Assembly (NCBI RefSeq): GCF_024622505.1
Contig: NZ_JANKAS010000013.1
Span: 1 to 64,000 of the forward strand
Length of the DNA: 64,000 bases
From: Irregularibacter muris
GTDB taxonomy: Bacteria > Bacillota > Clostridia > Eubacteriales > Garciellaceae
Direction: 5' to 3'
The translations under genes and the position numbers were made by a program. Shown here one piece after another: positions 45,128 to 54,686 of the stretch. How positions within the stretch are numbered: position 1 is the stretch's first letter; every line of letters begins with the position of its first letter. The notes under the pieces were generated by a model, which was given only the letters and a program-made list of their open reading frames with translations, was not told where the DNA came from and searched no databases.

Positions 45128-45199
45128 ACAATAACCTCCTTAATCTGTCAGATATTATATGGAAAAACACTTTTTTTATTCTTTTCTCGTGAAGATCTC

Positions 45200-46489
45200 T
45201 TATTTTTTAAATAAAGATTTTTTATCGTTTTTCTTCTTTCTAATCATATTTATAGCTCCGCCAATCCCAATTAGCCCTCCAAGTCCAATTAGAATATAAT
45301 TATTATAAACTCCATTGGTAAAATCCCGTATGATTTTTTCTATGCCATGATATTCTCTTTCCTCTTCTATTATCTTGTTGAGTTCCTCCGTAGGAATAGT
45401 TTTCATTTGTTTTTCTGCCCAGTCCTTGTAAATAAAACTATATTGGGGGTCCTCCTTCACCTGTGACAATAGGCGATACATCTGCTTATAATCCTCAATT
45501 TGATAATAATCCAAAACTCTATTATAGGTGATAAGCTGTTGCATTTTTTCCTGAATCCCTTCATGAAAACCTGGATTTCCTTCAATGAGTTGATACACAA
45601 TGAGGCTTTCTTCAGGTTGTCCTGTTCTTTCATAGGCATCTGCCATCAGAAAATATATTTCCCTCTGTAGTTGTCCACCTTCAGAGCTTTGTAAATATTC
45701 CTTTCCCAATTGGATTACTTGGGGATAATCTTTGCTCACATAGGCATTGGTGATATTTTTGATTTTACTAGAGGAATGCTTTTCCAAATATTTTATAATT
45801 TCATCATTCACAAAATAATAATCAAAATCAATACTTTCATTGCCTGCGAAATCTTTAAAACTCCACTCTAAAGTAAAGTCTTCTTTCACTTTGGGCTGCA
45901 CACTAAATTCACTACCAAAATTGTATATTTTCACTTCTTTATCCTCAAAATGAATTTTCACATGGACATTTTGGGGCTTGCCTTTCCATGACTTGATATG
46001 ATCCATTTGATAGGAGATGAGATATCTCCCCTCGCTTATATATTTATTATCTACTTTATAGGTGAATTCTACTGTTCTTTTCTCTTTTGCCTGAAAGGGA
46101 GCATACCATGTTCTCCAATTGTTGTAATTTACTTTTAAGTCCTTGATTTGGCTATTTATGGCACTGCCACTTACCTTTTTGTTTCCATAGCGATAGGGTA
46201 AAACTTTGCTGGTAAAGTTCTGTAATTCAACTTCATGCTCAGGTACTCCCATATATACACTTATGGTATTATCTTCTTTATTTTCAAGTTCATATTTGGC
46301 TTCTACTGTAGTAGTTTGATCATTGTTGATAATAATGTCTATCTCTGCAGAGTTTACATATATATTATCATCTTTTAATAGGTACAATCCATGGCCTGTC
46401 CATCCTGTAGAGGGAATATCTGCAAAGGCCGGTGATGGAAAAATCAATGTCAGTAATATCAATAATAGGGTGATCTTTGTTTTTTTCAC
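45200..46489 (-). CDS. Exported membrane-anchored protein of unknown function
   Basis: A 429-residue protein with a signal peptide (1-23, ending PAFA), a large outer domain rich in beta strands (about 30-230), a helical, TPR-like region (about 240-340, with ALMADAYERTGQPEESLIVYQ-type spacing), a membrane helix near 398-417 (YILIGLGGLIGIGGAINMI) and a Lys-rich cytoplasmic tail. The beta-rich half resembles outer-face adhesion or DUF4424-like folds only loosely. It is monocistronic. No function can be given. Confidence 0.7.
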   Translation of the reverse strand: MKKTKITLLLILLTLIFPSPAFADIPSTGWTGHGLYLLKDDNIYVNSAEIDIIINNDQTTTVEAKYELENKEDNTISVYMGVPEHEVELQNFTSKVLPYRYGNKKVSGSAINSQIKDLKVNYNNWRTWYAPFQAKEKRTVEFTYKVDNKYISEGRYLISYQMDHIKSWKGKPQNVHVKIHFEDKEVKIYNFGSEFSVQPKVKEDFTLEWSFKDFAGNESIDFDYYFVNDEIIKYLEKHSSSKIKNITNAYVSKDYPQVIQLGKEYLQSSEGGQLQREIYFLMADAYERTGQPEESLIVYQLIEGNPGFHEGIQEKMQQLITYNRVLDYYQIEDYKQMYRLLSQVKEDPQYSFIYKDWAEKQMKTIPTEELNKIIEEEREYHGIEKIIRDFTNGVYNNYILIGLGGLIGIGGAINMIRKKKNDKKSLFKK

Positions 46490-46647
46490 GTCTATCTCCT
46501 CTTGTTTATATTCTCTTTAGATTTTATCATATTGATATAACTCTCACAAGAATTGTTAGAGTGAATTTTAAAGTAAAGAAAAGGTTTAATCTATTCTATT
46601 GGTTGCTTGGGATTTACCTATATTCTAAAACAAAATTTACCCTTCCC

Positions 46648-47817
46648 TTATTCTATCCCTCCCATAATTTTTAAAATACGATAAAAAGCTTCCACACCTA
46701 TTAATAATATTTTTTCATCAAAATTAAATTGATTAGAATGTAGCCCATGAATATATCCTTTTCCATGATTTTGTGAACCTAGTAGAAAGAATAGACCGGG
46801 GATTTCTTTTTGATAGTAGGAAAAGTCTTCAGAAATCATTAGAGGATCTATAATCTGCAAATTTTCTTCGGGTATTGCTCTTTTAAAATACTTAAATAAC
46901 TTTTCATGATTATTCACTGGAGGGTACATATCCCTTATGCACACATCTATTATACTTTCATGGGCCATTGCCACCCCTTGAGCATTTTTATTTAATCTTT
47001 CTTTAATATCCTCATATATTTCCTCTATAAAGGCTCTGAGGGTGCCTTCCAGCAATACTTCCTTTGCAATAATATTTCTAGCCTCTCCTCCTTTTATAGT
47101 GCCTACGGTTACGACTCCTCCCTCAATGGGATTAATGTTTCTGCTAATAATACTTTGAAGGGCGGCAATGAGTTGGGACGCCATCACTATACTGTCAATA
47201 CCCTCCTGAGGGCGGGCACCATGACCACTCTTTCCTTTGATGATAATATCAAATTCGCCGTTTTGTGCCATCATAGGGCCAGGGCAACATCCTATTTTCC
47301 CTTGTTCAATTTCTGGGTAAATATGCAGACCAAAAATAGAGTCTACATGATATTGATCCAATATCCCTTCTTGAATCATGGGAAGCGCTCCCCCTGGACC
47401 TTCCTCTCCGGGCTGAAAGATAAAAAGAAGGTTATCCTGTAGGGTTTTCTTATTTTTACAAAGAACTTTTGCCAACAGGAGAAGTATCGTCATATGTCCA
47501 TCATGACCACAGGCATGCATTTTTCCATGATGAATAGATGCAAAATCCACTCGAGTCCTTTCAGTCACAGGTAAAGCATCCATATCCGCACGGAAAGCAT
47601 AGGTTTTTTTACCTTTAATTCCTGGAAGATAGGCAATAACCCCTGTACCTGCTATATTTTCCTGCACCTCTAATCCTAGATTTTTAAGGTAGTTGCTAAT
47701 AAATTTACTGGTTTTAAACTCCTGAAAGGCCATCTCCGGTATTTTGTGTAATTTTCTCCTTAGATAAATAGCCTCCTGATAAAGTTCTTGAATATCTTGC
47801 AATGGAGTAATTTTCAT
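46648..47817 (-). CDS. M20-family amidohydrolase (possible N-acetyl-diaminopimelate deacetylase)
   Basis: A 389-residue metallo-amidohydrolase. Metal ligands lie in RADMDALPV, MHACGHDGHM and QPGEEGPGGA; GLHIYPEIEQGKIG and GHGARPQEGIDSI follow. The family includes N-acetyl-L,L-diaminopimelate deacetylase, hippurate hydrolase and amino-acid amidohydrolases. It lies next to the divergent asd-dapA-dapB-dapH set, which uses acetylated intermediates, so the deacetylase role is plausible, but sequence alone does not separate the subfamilies. Confidence 0.85.
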   Translation of the reverse strand: MKITPLQDIQELYQEAIYLRRKLHKIPEMAFQEFKTSKFISNYLKNLGLEVQENIAGTGVIAYLPGIKGKKTYAFRADMDALPVTERTRVDFASIHHGKMHACGHDGHMTILLLLAKVLCKNKKTLQDNLLFIFQPGEEGPGGALPMIQEGILDQYHVDSIFGLHIYPEIEQGKIGCCPGPMMAQNGEFDIIIKGKSGHGARPQEGIDSIVMASQLIAALQSIISRNINPIEGGVVTVGTIKGGEARNIIAKEVLLEGTLRAFIEEIYEDIKERLNKNAQGVAMAHESIIDVCIRDMYPPVNNHEKLFKYFKRAIPEENLQIIDPLMISEDFSYYQKEIPGLFFLLGSQNHGKGYIHGLHSNQFNFDEKILLIGVEAFYRILKIMGGIE

Positions 47818-47994
47818 CTATTTTCCCTCCTTCTATTTAGATTTAAGATTTTATCTTCTTCATATCCCCTTGTACTATCTCCATCATAGGCCCACCATCT
47901 CCCCCTCTAATTTTTCTCCTTTTTATTCCATATCTTGGCTTTATTCGACAACCTTGTTATAATAATGATAAGACTATAATTTGGAGGTTACGCC

Positions 47995-48189
47995 ATGGAA
48001 GACTTTAACAAAATTACTATCCAAGAATTACCTAAAGAAGATATGCTTACAATAATTTCTGCCTTAGATTATGCTGCCAAGCATACCAAGGACTTTGAAT
48101 ATGGAGATTTAAAAGAACAAATTCTTGTTCAGTTATGTTCCCTAGCTGGTTGCAGTGAAAAGGAATTTTTAGAATTTCTTGGGGCATAG
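47995..48189 (+). CDS. Small conserved-looking protein, unknown
   Basis: A 64-residue acidic, probably all-helical protein (MEDFNKITIQELPKEDMLTI at the start; AGCSEKEFLEFLG at the end). TTGGAGG lies just upstream of the ATG. A Spo0A-box-like TTCGACAA is at 47944-47951. It precedes asd by 108 nt. Codon use and ribosome binding site support a real gene, but I do not recognise it. Confidence 0.6.
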   Translation: MEDFNKITIQELPKEDMLTIISALDYAAKHTKDFEYGDLKEQILVQLCSLAGCSEKEFLEFLGA

Positions 48190-48297
48190 AGTGTAAATTC
48201 TTTCTGTCTATTTGATAATTGTGTAATACTCCCCCTCTTATATTCTATACATATAATATAGAGATATTATGAATATAGTCATGTGGGAGGTATTTGT

Positions 48298-49305
48298 ATG
48301 CATAGAAAATTAAACGTCGCTCTGGTAGGAGCAACGGGTATGGTAGGAAGAAAGATATTAGAAATTTTAGAAGAACGAAACTTTCCCATAAATAACTTGC
48401 ATGTCTTAGCTTCTTCTCGATCAGTTGGTTTAGAACTTGACTTCAGAGGAAAAAAATATATAGTGAATGAATTAAATGCCGAATCCTTCAATCATGTTGA
48501 TTTGGCTTTTTTTGCTGCCGGTGGAGCAATTAGTGAAGTCTATGTCCCGACAGCTGTATCTAAAGGAGTTATAATCATAGACAATAGTAGTGTTTTTCGA
48601 ATGGATCCTTCCGTTCCCCTAATTGTACCTGAAGTAAATCCTGAGGCTGTAATGAAAAATAAGGGCATCCTAGCAAATCCCAATTGTTCTACTATTCAGG
48701 CCGTACTCCCCCTAAAGGCATTACATCATTCCTATAAAATAAAAAGAGTAGTCTTTTCCACCTATCAAGCAGTATCTGGCTCGGGGACTAAAGGCTATAA
48801 GGACTTACAAGAAGGAATTAAAGGAAATAATCCAGAATTTTATCCTCACCCAATTGCCTTTAACTGTATTCCTCATATAGACTACTTCTTGAAAAACGGT
48901 TATACCAAGGAAGAGATGAAAATGATGGAAGAAACAAAAAAAATACTTAATGACCATTCCATAGGCATTACTGCCACTACCGTAAGAGTGCCTGTATTTT
49001 ATGGTCATAGTGAGAGTATCAATATAGAATTTGAAAAGGCCTTTAAGATGGAAGAAGTAAGGGAGATTTTAAGGGATATGCCTGGCATTATCCTCTTGGA
49101 TGAGCCTTCTGATAATATTTATCCTCTAGCCTCCTTTGCTCAGGGTAAGGATGAAGTTTTTGTAGGCAGACTCAGAAAAGATGAGAGTGTGGAATATGGG
49201 CTTAATCTATGGGTGGTGGCTGATAATATTCGTAAAGGAGCAGCGACAAATGCTGTACAAATAGCTGAATTACTTTTAGAAAAGGACTTAATAGGATGCT
49301 CATAG
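48298..49305 (+). CDS. asd: Aspartate-semialdehyde dehydrogenase
   Basis: A 335-residue NADP-dependent enzyme reducing aspartyl phosphate for lysine, threonine, methionine and diaminopimelate synthesis. It has the nucleotide loop GATGMVGRKILEIL, the catalytic Cys in NPNCSTIQ, and GSGTKGYKDL. The ATG at 48298 lies 8 nt from GGGAGG; a GTG five codons upstream overlaps that site. First gene of the asd-dapA-dapB-dapH series. No lysine riboswitch is seen upstream. Confidence 0.96.
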   Translation: MHRKLNVALVGATGMVGRKILEILEERNFPINNLHVLASSRSVGLELDFRGKKYIVNELNAESFNHVDLAFFAAGGAISEVYVPTAVSKGVIIIDNSSVFRMDPSVPLIVPEVNPEAVMKNKGILANPNCSTIQAVLPLKALHHSYKIKRVVFSTYQAVSGSGTKGYKDLQEGIKGNNPEFYPHPIAFNCIPHIDYFLKNGYTKEEMKMMEETKKILNDHSIGITATTVRVPVFYGHSESINIEFEKAFKMEEVREILRDMPGIILLDEPSDNIYPLASFAQGKDEVFVGRLRKDESVEYGLNLWVVADNIRKGAATNAVQIAELLLEKDLIGCS

Positions 49306-49342
49306 AAGAAAGATAGAAAATAAATAAAAGAGGAAAGGGTGA

Positions 49343-50233
49343 ATGATTATGGAAATTTTCAGAGGATCTGGAGTAGCTATTGTGACTCCTTTTGATGAAA
49401 AGGAAATCAATTTTAAGCAACTTGGTAAAAATTTAGACTGGCATGTCCAGCAAGGTACCGATGCAATTATTGTCTGTGGCACCACAGGCGAGGCCTCTAC
49501 CATGAGTGAGCAAGAACAGAAGGAAACCATTAAATTCACGGTAGAAAGAATTCATGGACGTATTCCCGTGATTGCAGGCACAGGTAGCAATAATACTGCC
49601 CATACTATAGAAATGTCCAAATATGCTGAGGGTTTAGGGGTAGATGGTCTTCTAATTATTAATCCCTATTATAATAAGTCCACGCAGCAGGGAATTATTG
49701 CCCATTTTACGGCTATAGCTGACGCAGTATCTACTCCGATTATTGTTTACAATGTTCCCGGAAGAACGGGAATGAATATAACTGCTGCTACTCTACAGAC
49801 TCTATCAAAACATAAAAATATTGTAGGCGTAAAGGAAGCCAGTGGTAACATTAGTCAAATCGCTGATATCGCTGCGCTATGTGGACCTGATTTTGCTATT
49901 TATTCTGGAAATGATGATCAAGTAGTACCCATATTGTCTCTTGGGGGAATTGGAGTAATCTCTGTTTCTGCCAATATTGTACCCAAGGATATGCATGATC
50001 TGGTCATGAAATATCTTCAGGGAGATGTGAAAAAAAGTCTGGAAATACAGCTTAAAATGAATTCCCTAAATCATGCTCTTTTTATAGAAACCAACCCTAT
50101 TCCCATTAAAACTGCTATGAATCTTTTGGGCTTTGAAGCGGGTCATCTTCGTCTTCCCTTGGTAAATATGGAGCCAAAAAACCTAGAAAACTTAAAGAGA
50201 GCTTTAACAGATTATGGTTTTGCTTTAGATTAA
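49343..50233 (+). CDS. dapA: 4-hydroxy-tetrahydrodipicolinate synthase
   Basis: A 296-residue TIM-barrel aldolase condensing pyruvate with aspartate semialdehyde. The Schiff-base Lys is in VGVKEASGN, the Tyr in [10 protein letters not shown], and [14 protein letters not shown] is the family N-terminal signature. Length is normal. It lies 37 nt after asd. Either ATG at 49343 or 49349 may initiate. In spore-formers the pathway also feeds dipicolinate. Confidence 0.97.
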   Translation: MIMEIFRGSGVAIVTPFDEKEINFKQLGKNLDWHVQQGTDAIIVCGTTGEASTMSEQEQKETIKFTVERIHGRIPVIAGTGSNNTAHTIEMSKYAEGLGVDGLLIINPYYNKSTQQGIIAHFTAIADAVSTPIIVYNVPGRTGMNITAATLQTLSKHKNIVGVKEASGNISQIADIAALCGPDFAIYSGNDDQVVPILSLGGIGVISVSANIVPKDMHDLVMKYLQGDVKKSLEIQLKMNSLNHALFIETNPIPIKTAMNLLGFEAGHLRLPLVNMEPKNLENLKRALTDYGFALD

Positions 50234-50366
50234 ATTCTCAAATAACTCATTATACCTGTGGAGAATCCCTCTATGTTTTTGCTTGCCTTTCCTTATCCTA
50301 GTATATAGGCAAACCTTAGAGGCATCCCCACCTAAGATATTGAATTGGAAAGTTTAAAAAGGGGGT

Positions 50367-51137
50367 ATGAGAATGTTAAAAGTGATTTTAAGCGGATGTA
50401 ATGGAGCTATGGGCCAGGTAATCACTAAGTTTATTGAATCTAATCCTGATATTCACATTACAGCTGGTTTTGATAGAAACCCTGATAAATTTCATAACTC
50501 TTATCCGGTATATAATGATCTATCCTTATGCCATGAAGAGGCTAATGTGATTATCGATTTTTCCCATCATCACGCCTTTGAGCATATTGTGGATTTTGCT
50601 TTACAAAGAAAATTTCCTCTAGTCATGGCAACCACTGGTTTGACCGCAGAAAATAAAGAAAGGTTGCTGGAACTTTCCACTACTCTTCCCATTTTTCATA
50701 GTGCCAATATGTCCTTGGGAGTAAATGTGGTTCTAGAAATAGTACAAAAAATTTCAAAAGTCCTAGAGGACTCCTTTGATATAGAAATCATTGAAAAACA
50801 TCATAATAAAAAAGCGGATGCCCCCAGCGGTACAGCCTTAATGCTAGCAGAAGGTATTGACCAATCCCTAAAGGAAGATAGAATTTTTGTCTATGGACGC
50901 CATACCAAAGAGGATCATCGGGGGAAAAAGGATATCGGCATTCATGCCATAAGGGGAGGCACTATAGTAGGAGAACACACCGTACTCTATGCAGGAAATG
51001 ATGAAATCATTGAAATTAAACATCGTGCCCTATCTAAAAATATCTTTGCTGCTGGGGCAATAAAAGCTGCCCAATATATCCTTGGGAAGGAAAAGGGTTA
51101 TTACAATATGGGAACACTTTTGGAGGAAAATAAATAA
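50367..51137 (+). CDS. dapB: 4-hydroxy-tetrahydrodipicolinate reductase
   Basis: A 256-residue NAD(P)H enzyme. The dinucleotide loop is SGCNGAMGQVI, the catalytic and substrate motif EIIEKHHNKKADAPSGTA, with TGL and HSANMSLGVNV also conserved. Normal length. The ribosome binding site is AAGGGGG. It follows dapA by 133 nt, without a visible terminator. Confidence 0.97.
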   Translation: MRMLKVILSGCNGAMGQVITKFIESNPDIHITAGFDRNPDKFHNSYPVYNDLSLCHEEANVIIDFSHHHAFEHIVDFALQRKFPLVMATTGLTAENKERLLELSTTLPIFHSANMSLGVNVVLEIVQKISKVLEDSFDIEIIEKHHNKKADAPSGTALMLAEGIDQSLKEDRIFVYGRHTKEDHRGKKDIGIHAIRGGTIVGEHTVLYAGNDEIIEIKHRALSKNIFAAGAIKAAQYILGKEKGYYNMGTLLEENK

Positions 51138-51208
51138 GAGAGGATCTGATGGACAGGGTGGTCCATCCCTACAGAACAGTGTGAAATATGAATAAAGGAG
51201 CATAAAAA

Positions 51209-51940
51209 ATGGGAAATAAAAATTTAAGTAAGCACTTTGATTTAACCGATCCCTATGAAATTGCCAAATATATAAAAGCTGCTCAAAAATCTACACCTGT
51301 GAAGGTTTATATTCAGGGAGACCTATCATCCTCATATTTTGGTGACATAAAATATTTTGGTCAGGATAAATTCTGGATTTTATTTGGGGAAAAGGAAGAA
51401 GTTCATTCTTTTCTAGAAAAATACAAAAAACAAATTAAGCAAGTGCATATGGAAAACGATAGGCGTCATTCCGCCATCCCCCAATTAGATTTGCTAAATA
51501 TTGATGCCAGGATAGAACCAGGAGCTGTCATTAGAGAAGGTGCCCACATCGGGAAAAATGCCGTCATTATGATGGGAGCAGTGATTAATATTGGAGCAAG
51601 TGTTGGAGAAGGCAGCATGGTAGATATGAATGCTGTTATTGGTGCGCGGGGGAACTTAGGTAAAAATGTTCATCTAGGAGCAGGTGCTGTGGTGGCCGGG
51701 GTTTTAGAGCCTCCTAGTAGTACTCCAGTCATAATAGAAGATGATGTTGTCGTCGGGGCCAATGCGGTTATTTTAGAAGGCGTTAGAATTGGAAGAGGTG
51801 CTGTGGTAGCAGCGGGTTCTATCGTCACCAAAGATGTGGAACCAGGTATGGTAGTGGCCGGCTCCCCTGCAAAAATTATTAAACATAAAGACGAAAAAAC
51901 AGCGGATAAAACTAAGCTTTTAGAGGATTTAAGGGGCTAG
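51209..51940 (+). CDS. dapH: Tetrahydrodipicolinate N-acetyltransferase
   Basis: A 243-residue acetyl-CoA-dependent acyltransferase. An N-terminal alpha/beta domain (1-85) precedes a left-handed beta-helix of hexapeptide repeats (about 90-225; [20 protein letters not shown]). It is of the DapH (acetyl) type rather than the succinyl DapD type by length and N-terminal domain, defining the acetylase branch of diaminopimelate synthesis. The aminotransferase of the branch is not in the window. A strong palindromic terminator follows. Confidence 0.94.
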   Translation: MGNKNLSKHFDLTDPYEIAKYIKAAQKSTPVKVYIQGDLSSSYFGDIKYFGQDKFWILFGEKEEVHSFLEKYKKQIKQVHMENDRRHSAIPQLDLLNIDARIEPGAVIREGAHIGKNAVIMMGAVINIGASVGEGSMVDMNAVIGARGNLGKNVHLGAGAVVAGVLEPPSSTPVIIEDDVVVGANAVILEGVRIGRGAVVAAGSIVTKDVEPGMVVAGSPAKIIKHKDEKTADKTKLLEDLRG

Positions 51941-52048
51941 GGATGTTCTCTCATTATAGGTATTGTGAGAAAGCTGCTTAGGCCGCTCTAGGGCTATAAG
52001 AAAGTTTGGTCCCAGAGGAGTATAACCAGCTTTTCTATATCCTAAAAA

Positions 52049-52087
52049 ATCGAGGTAGTGATCTAGATCACTACCTCGATATATTTT
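52049..52087 (+). terminator. Terminator after the dap genes
   Basis: Positions 52049-52080 are a perfect 32-nt palindrome, followed by ATATTTTG. The palindrome would also stop minus-strand transcripts of the permease gene. Confidence 0.75.
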
Positions 52088-52136
52088 GAGCCAAAGGGGG
52101 GGACCCTTTGTCAAAACCCAATGTGAAGAATACTTT

Positions 52137-53027
52137 TTATTCAGATACAATCGTATCTACTGATTTAGGTTTAAAAGCTGATTTTAACAATGTAATCGCT
52201 GTGTAACTTACAACTACGATTACCAACCAAGTCAATAAATCCAACGATAAAGAACTAAAGAAACGAACGGCTATGATTACCCCAATAATACCACCTATGG
52301 TAATGCCTAGAGAAGCTTTTCTATTATAGGCTCCTTCTCTTACAAACTTCATGGAAGCTGCTGGCATTAGGAATGCACAAGATCCCATCATTATAGGGAA
52401 AGCTACTGCTGGAGACATTCCTAGCACATATACCAAGGCCATACAGGGAGCATAAAGTCCAATACCTGCTGTCATTAGGGCTCCTAGGATGAAGTTTCCT
52501 ACGATTGCAAGGATTAATTTTGTTCCACTTAGGCCAAGGGCAGTCCCTGTTCCTAGTCCTTCAATCCAATTCAGTTGACCAGCTAGCATTAAAAATGCAG
52601 TAGCTACAAGAGCAATACCCATAACCATTTGTATGGTTTTCTCTGGCAGTTTAGAAACAATTCCTGCTCCGATTACTGCACCTACTACAGCTGCACCTAA
52701 CATACAAATCAAAGTAATAATTTCTACTTCTACAGCAGAGATAAACAAGAAAGCTTCCAATACTACAGGAATGGTACAGGAGACATTGAGTGTCCCTGGC
52801 AATACCTTGTCTTCTACTTGTTTAAAGCCCCTGAGTGTAGCTGTTAGTGGAGCAAAACTTCCGATACCTAAAGTGTCCATAAAGTTAATGATAAGTCCAG
52901 CGATGCCGGTAGTTGCCCAGCTTGTTTCTTGCTCTAAATTGCCTTTGTGTTTATTTAGGTCTAATCCAAAAACTACCGCAAATGATGCTACAAAGATCCC
53001 TAGAGCACCTAAAACTACATTAATCAT
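52137..53027 (-). CDS. TSUP-family (TauE/SafE-like) membrane permease at the end of the prd locus
   Basis: A 296-residue protein with about eight membrane helices and the two-fold repeat of TSUP proteins (helix blocks from 1-140 and 155-290). Typical sites are NFMDTLGIGSFAPLTA in the first half and GIGLYAPCMALVYVLGMSP in the second. TSUP members export sulfite, sulfoacetate or other organic anions. Its place behind prdF suggests transport of proline or of the reduction product 5-aminovalerate, by inference. It is separated from prdF by a long hairpin and has its own AGGGGAGG ribosome binding site. Confidence 0.75.
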   Translation of the reverse strand: MINVVLGALGIFVASFAVVFGLDLNKHKGNLEQETSWATTGIAGLIINFMDTLGIGSFAPLTATLRGFKQVEDKVLPGTLNVSCTIPVVLEAFLFISAVEVEIITLICMLGAAVVGAVIGAGIVSKLPEKTIQMVMGIALVATAFLMLAGQLNWIEGLGTGTALGLSGTKLILAIVGNFILGALMTAGIGLYAPCMALVYVLGMSPAVAFPIMMGSCAFLMPAASMKFVREGAYNRKASLGITIGGIIGVIIAVRFFSSLSLDLLTWLVIVVVSYTAITLLKSAFKPKSVDTIVSE

Positions 53028-53138
53028 AATATTATTCCTCCCCTTCTCATTTTATTGTCAACCCTCTTTGGTAATAATATTCTGTTAAGAGGATGACAAT
53101 TTTTTCAATTTTCATTACCTATTGATGCTTTATATCCA

Positions 53139-53182
53139 GGGAAATTGTATAAAGTCTTCCTCGAATTTATATACAATTTCCC
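53139..53182 (-). repeat. Long inverted repeat between prdF and the permease gene
   Basis: Arms GGGAAATTGTATA (53170-53182 read on the minus strand) and TATACAATTTCCC (53139-53151) make a perfect 13-bp stem with an 18-nt loop. There is no U-tract, so an RNA-processing, stabilising or partial-attenuation role is more likely than simple termination. Confidence 0.7.
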
Positions 53183-53196
53183 CAAGATTTAATTTA

Positions 53197-54204
53197 TTAT
53201 TTCAATATAAATCCATGTTTTACAGGATCATCTTCATCAATCACAAAATGATTAAATCCAGTAATATATGCAGAACCTGTAATTTCAGGAATGACTGCAT
53301 CAAAATCTGCTACTTTAGTAGTTCCAAGGATCTTCCCTTTAAATAAAGTACCTAAAATACTTTCATATACAAACAATTGGCCCTCTTTTAATTCTCCTTT
53401 GGCGTGTAGGGTAGCCATTTTGGCTGAAGTTCCAGTGCCGCAAGGTGAACGATCTACTTGCCCTTCTCCAAAGATAACTACATTTTTATAAGTTGCCTCA
53501 GGATGGGTAGGTTCATCATAGATTTCTACAAGATCAACGGTCTTGATATGGCTTAATGTTGGATGTTGAATTTCCACTTGCTCATTAACAATATCGCGAA
53601 TTAGAAGTCCGATTTCCTTTAATTTAGTTGCATTATCGGGGACTACCTTTAATCCCAATTGATGAGCACTGACTATAGCAAAAAAGCTACCTCCAAAAGA
53701 AATATCTAAAGTTATTTTCCCCACCTCAGGTACTTCTACTTCTACATCTTCTTTATAAAGGAAAGCTGGTACATTAACGATAGATACTTCCTTTACTTTT
53801 TCATTTTCTACGAAAACTTTAGATTTGATTAATCCGGCTGGGGCTTCTAAGGTTAATTCTGTAACAGGTTCTACCATAGGTACCATTCCTGTTTCTACCG
53901 CTACAGTAGAAGCCCCTATAGAACCATGACCACACATATTTAAATATCCGCCACCATCCATGAAGATAATTCCCAAATCAGCCTCTTCAGAAGTAGGCTG
54001 AGTAATAATAGAACCAAACATATCGTTATGTCCTCTAGGTTCATGCATGATAGCTGTTCTAACATAATCTAGATTTTCTTCTAAATAGGCTTTTTTCTCA
54101 GGCATAGTTTTTCCTGGTATTGCTGGTATTCCTCCTATAACCACTCGTGTTGGTTCCCCCTCGGTATGGGAGTCTATGGCATGAATACTTTTTGAAAATT
54201 TCAC
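53197..54204 (-). CDS. prdF: Proline racemase
   Basis: A 335-residue PLP-independent racemase making D-proline, the substrate of the reductase. The two catalytic cysteines are Cys91 in NMCGHGSIG and Cys255 in DRSPCGTGTS, as in the clostridial enzyme; hydroxyproline epimerases share the fold, but prd context decides. The N-terminal IDSHTEGEPTRVV is typical. It begins one base after the prdE stop. Confidence 0.96.
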   Translation of the reverse strand: MKFSKSIHAIDSHTEGEPTRVVIGGIPAIPGKTMPEKKAYLEENLDYVRTAIMHEPRGHNDMFGSIITQPTSEEADLGIIFMDGGGYLNMCGHGSIGASTVAVETGMVPMVEPVTELTLEAPAGLIKSKVFVENEKVKEVSIVNVPAFLYKEDVEVEVPEVGKITLDISFGGSFFAIVSAHQLGLKVVPDNATKLKEIGLLIRDIVNEQVEIQHPTLSHIKTVDLVEIYDEPTHPEATYKNVVIFGEGQVDRSPCGTGTSAKMATLHAKGELKEGQLFVYESILGTLFKGKILGTTKVADFDAVIPEITGSAYITGFNHFVIDEDDPVKHGFILK

Positions 54205-54205
54205 A

Positions 54206-54673
54206 TTAATCTCTCCTTCGCATTTTTAATTTTAGTAATGCAACGGCCTTCTTAGCATCTATATGATTTACGGTATTTTCACCCACTACCTCTGTTTCAA
54301 TACCTTCTTTTGATTTGTTGAAATCCACGATGGTATCCATGTATTTATTGGTCACTACAAATTGGGCTTGTGTGCCTACAAAGGTCATACCCACCAATGG
54401 TATATTTCTCTTTCCGATTTCCTCTATAGTATTGGCATAATCCACATGGCTGTTGCCCCAGCCATCACAGGACAATATAGCTCCGTCTACTCTCATGGCT
54501 TCTAACCATGCCCCTACTCTTTGCCCCACAAAGTTTTTATCTGCATTGTCTTGGGGTGTACCCACTAACATTACTCCTACCACGTCGAGATCATCATCAG
54601 AAGTCGCTACATCCAATAGGGGATCTCTAAAATGGTGAAGAGTTGTTTCCTTGGTTGAAGGTCCTACTCCCAT
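54206..54673 (-). CDS. prdE: PrdE, paralogue of the C-terminal (alpha-subunit) part of PrdA
   Basis: A 155-residue protein aligning over its length with PrdA downstream of the cleavage Cys: GVGPSTKETTLHHFRDPLL corresponds to PrdA's IGPASKENSRHYWREPLV, and later GWGNSHVDYANTIEEIGKRNIPLVG to GFGNNHIDFVSHIEQIGMRGIPVVG. The pyruvoyl-forming Cys of PrdA is absent; PrdE simply begins MGVGPS. It therefore cannot form the cofactor. It probably has a structural or maturation role. Start has AGGAGG upstream, 13 nt after prdD. Confidence 0.88.
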   Translation of the reverse strand: MGVGPSTKETTLHHFRDPLLDVATSDDDLDVVGVMLVGTPQDNADKNFVGQRVGAWLEAMRVDGAILSCDGWGNSHVDYANTIEEIGKRNIPLVGMTFVGTQAQFVVTNKYMDTIVDFNKSKEGIETEVVGENTVNHIDAKKAVALLKLKMRRRD

Positions 54674-54686
54674 TTGCCCACCTCCT

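Noticed and set aside
48190-48297. Lysine (L-box) riboswitch before asd-dapA
   Set aside because: The gap is only 108 nt and shows none of the conserved L-box blocks.
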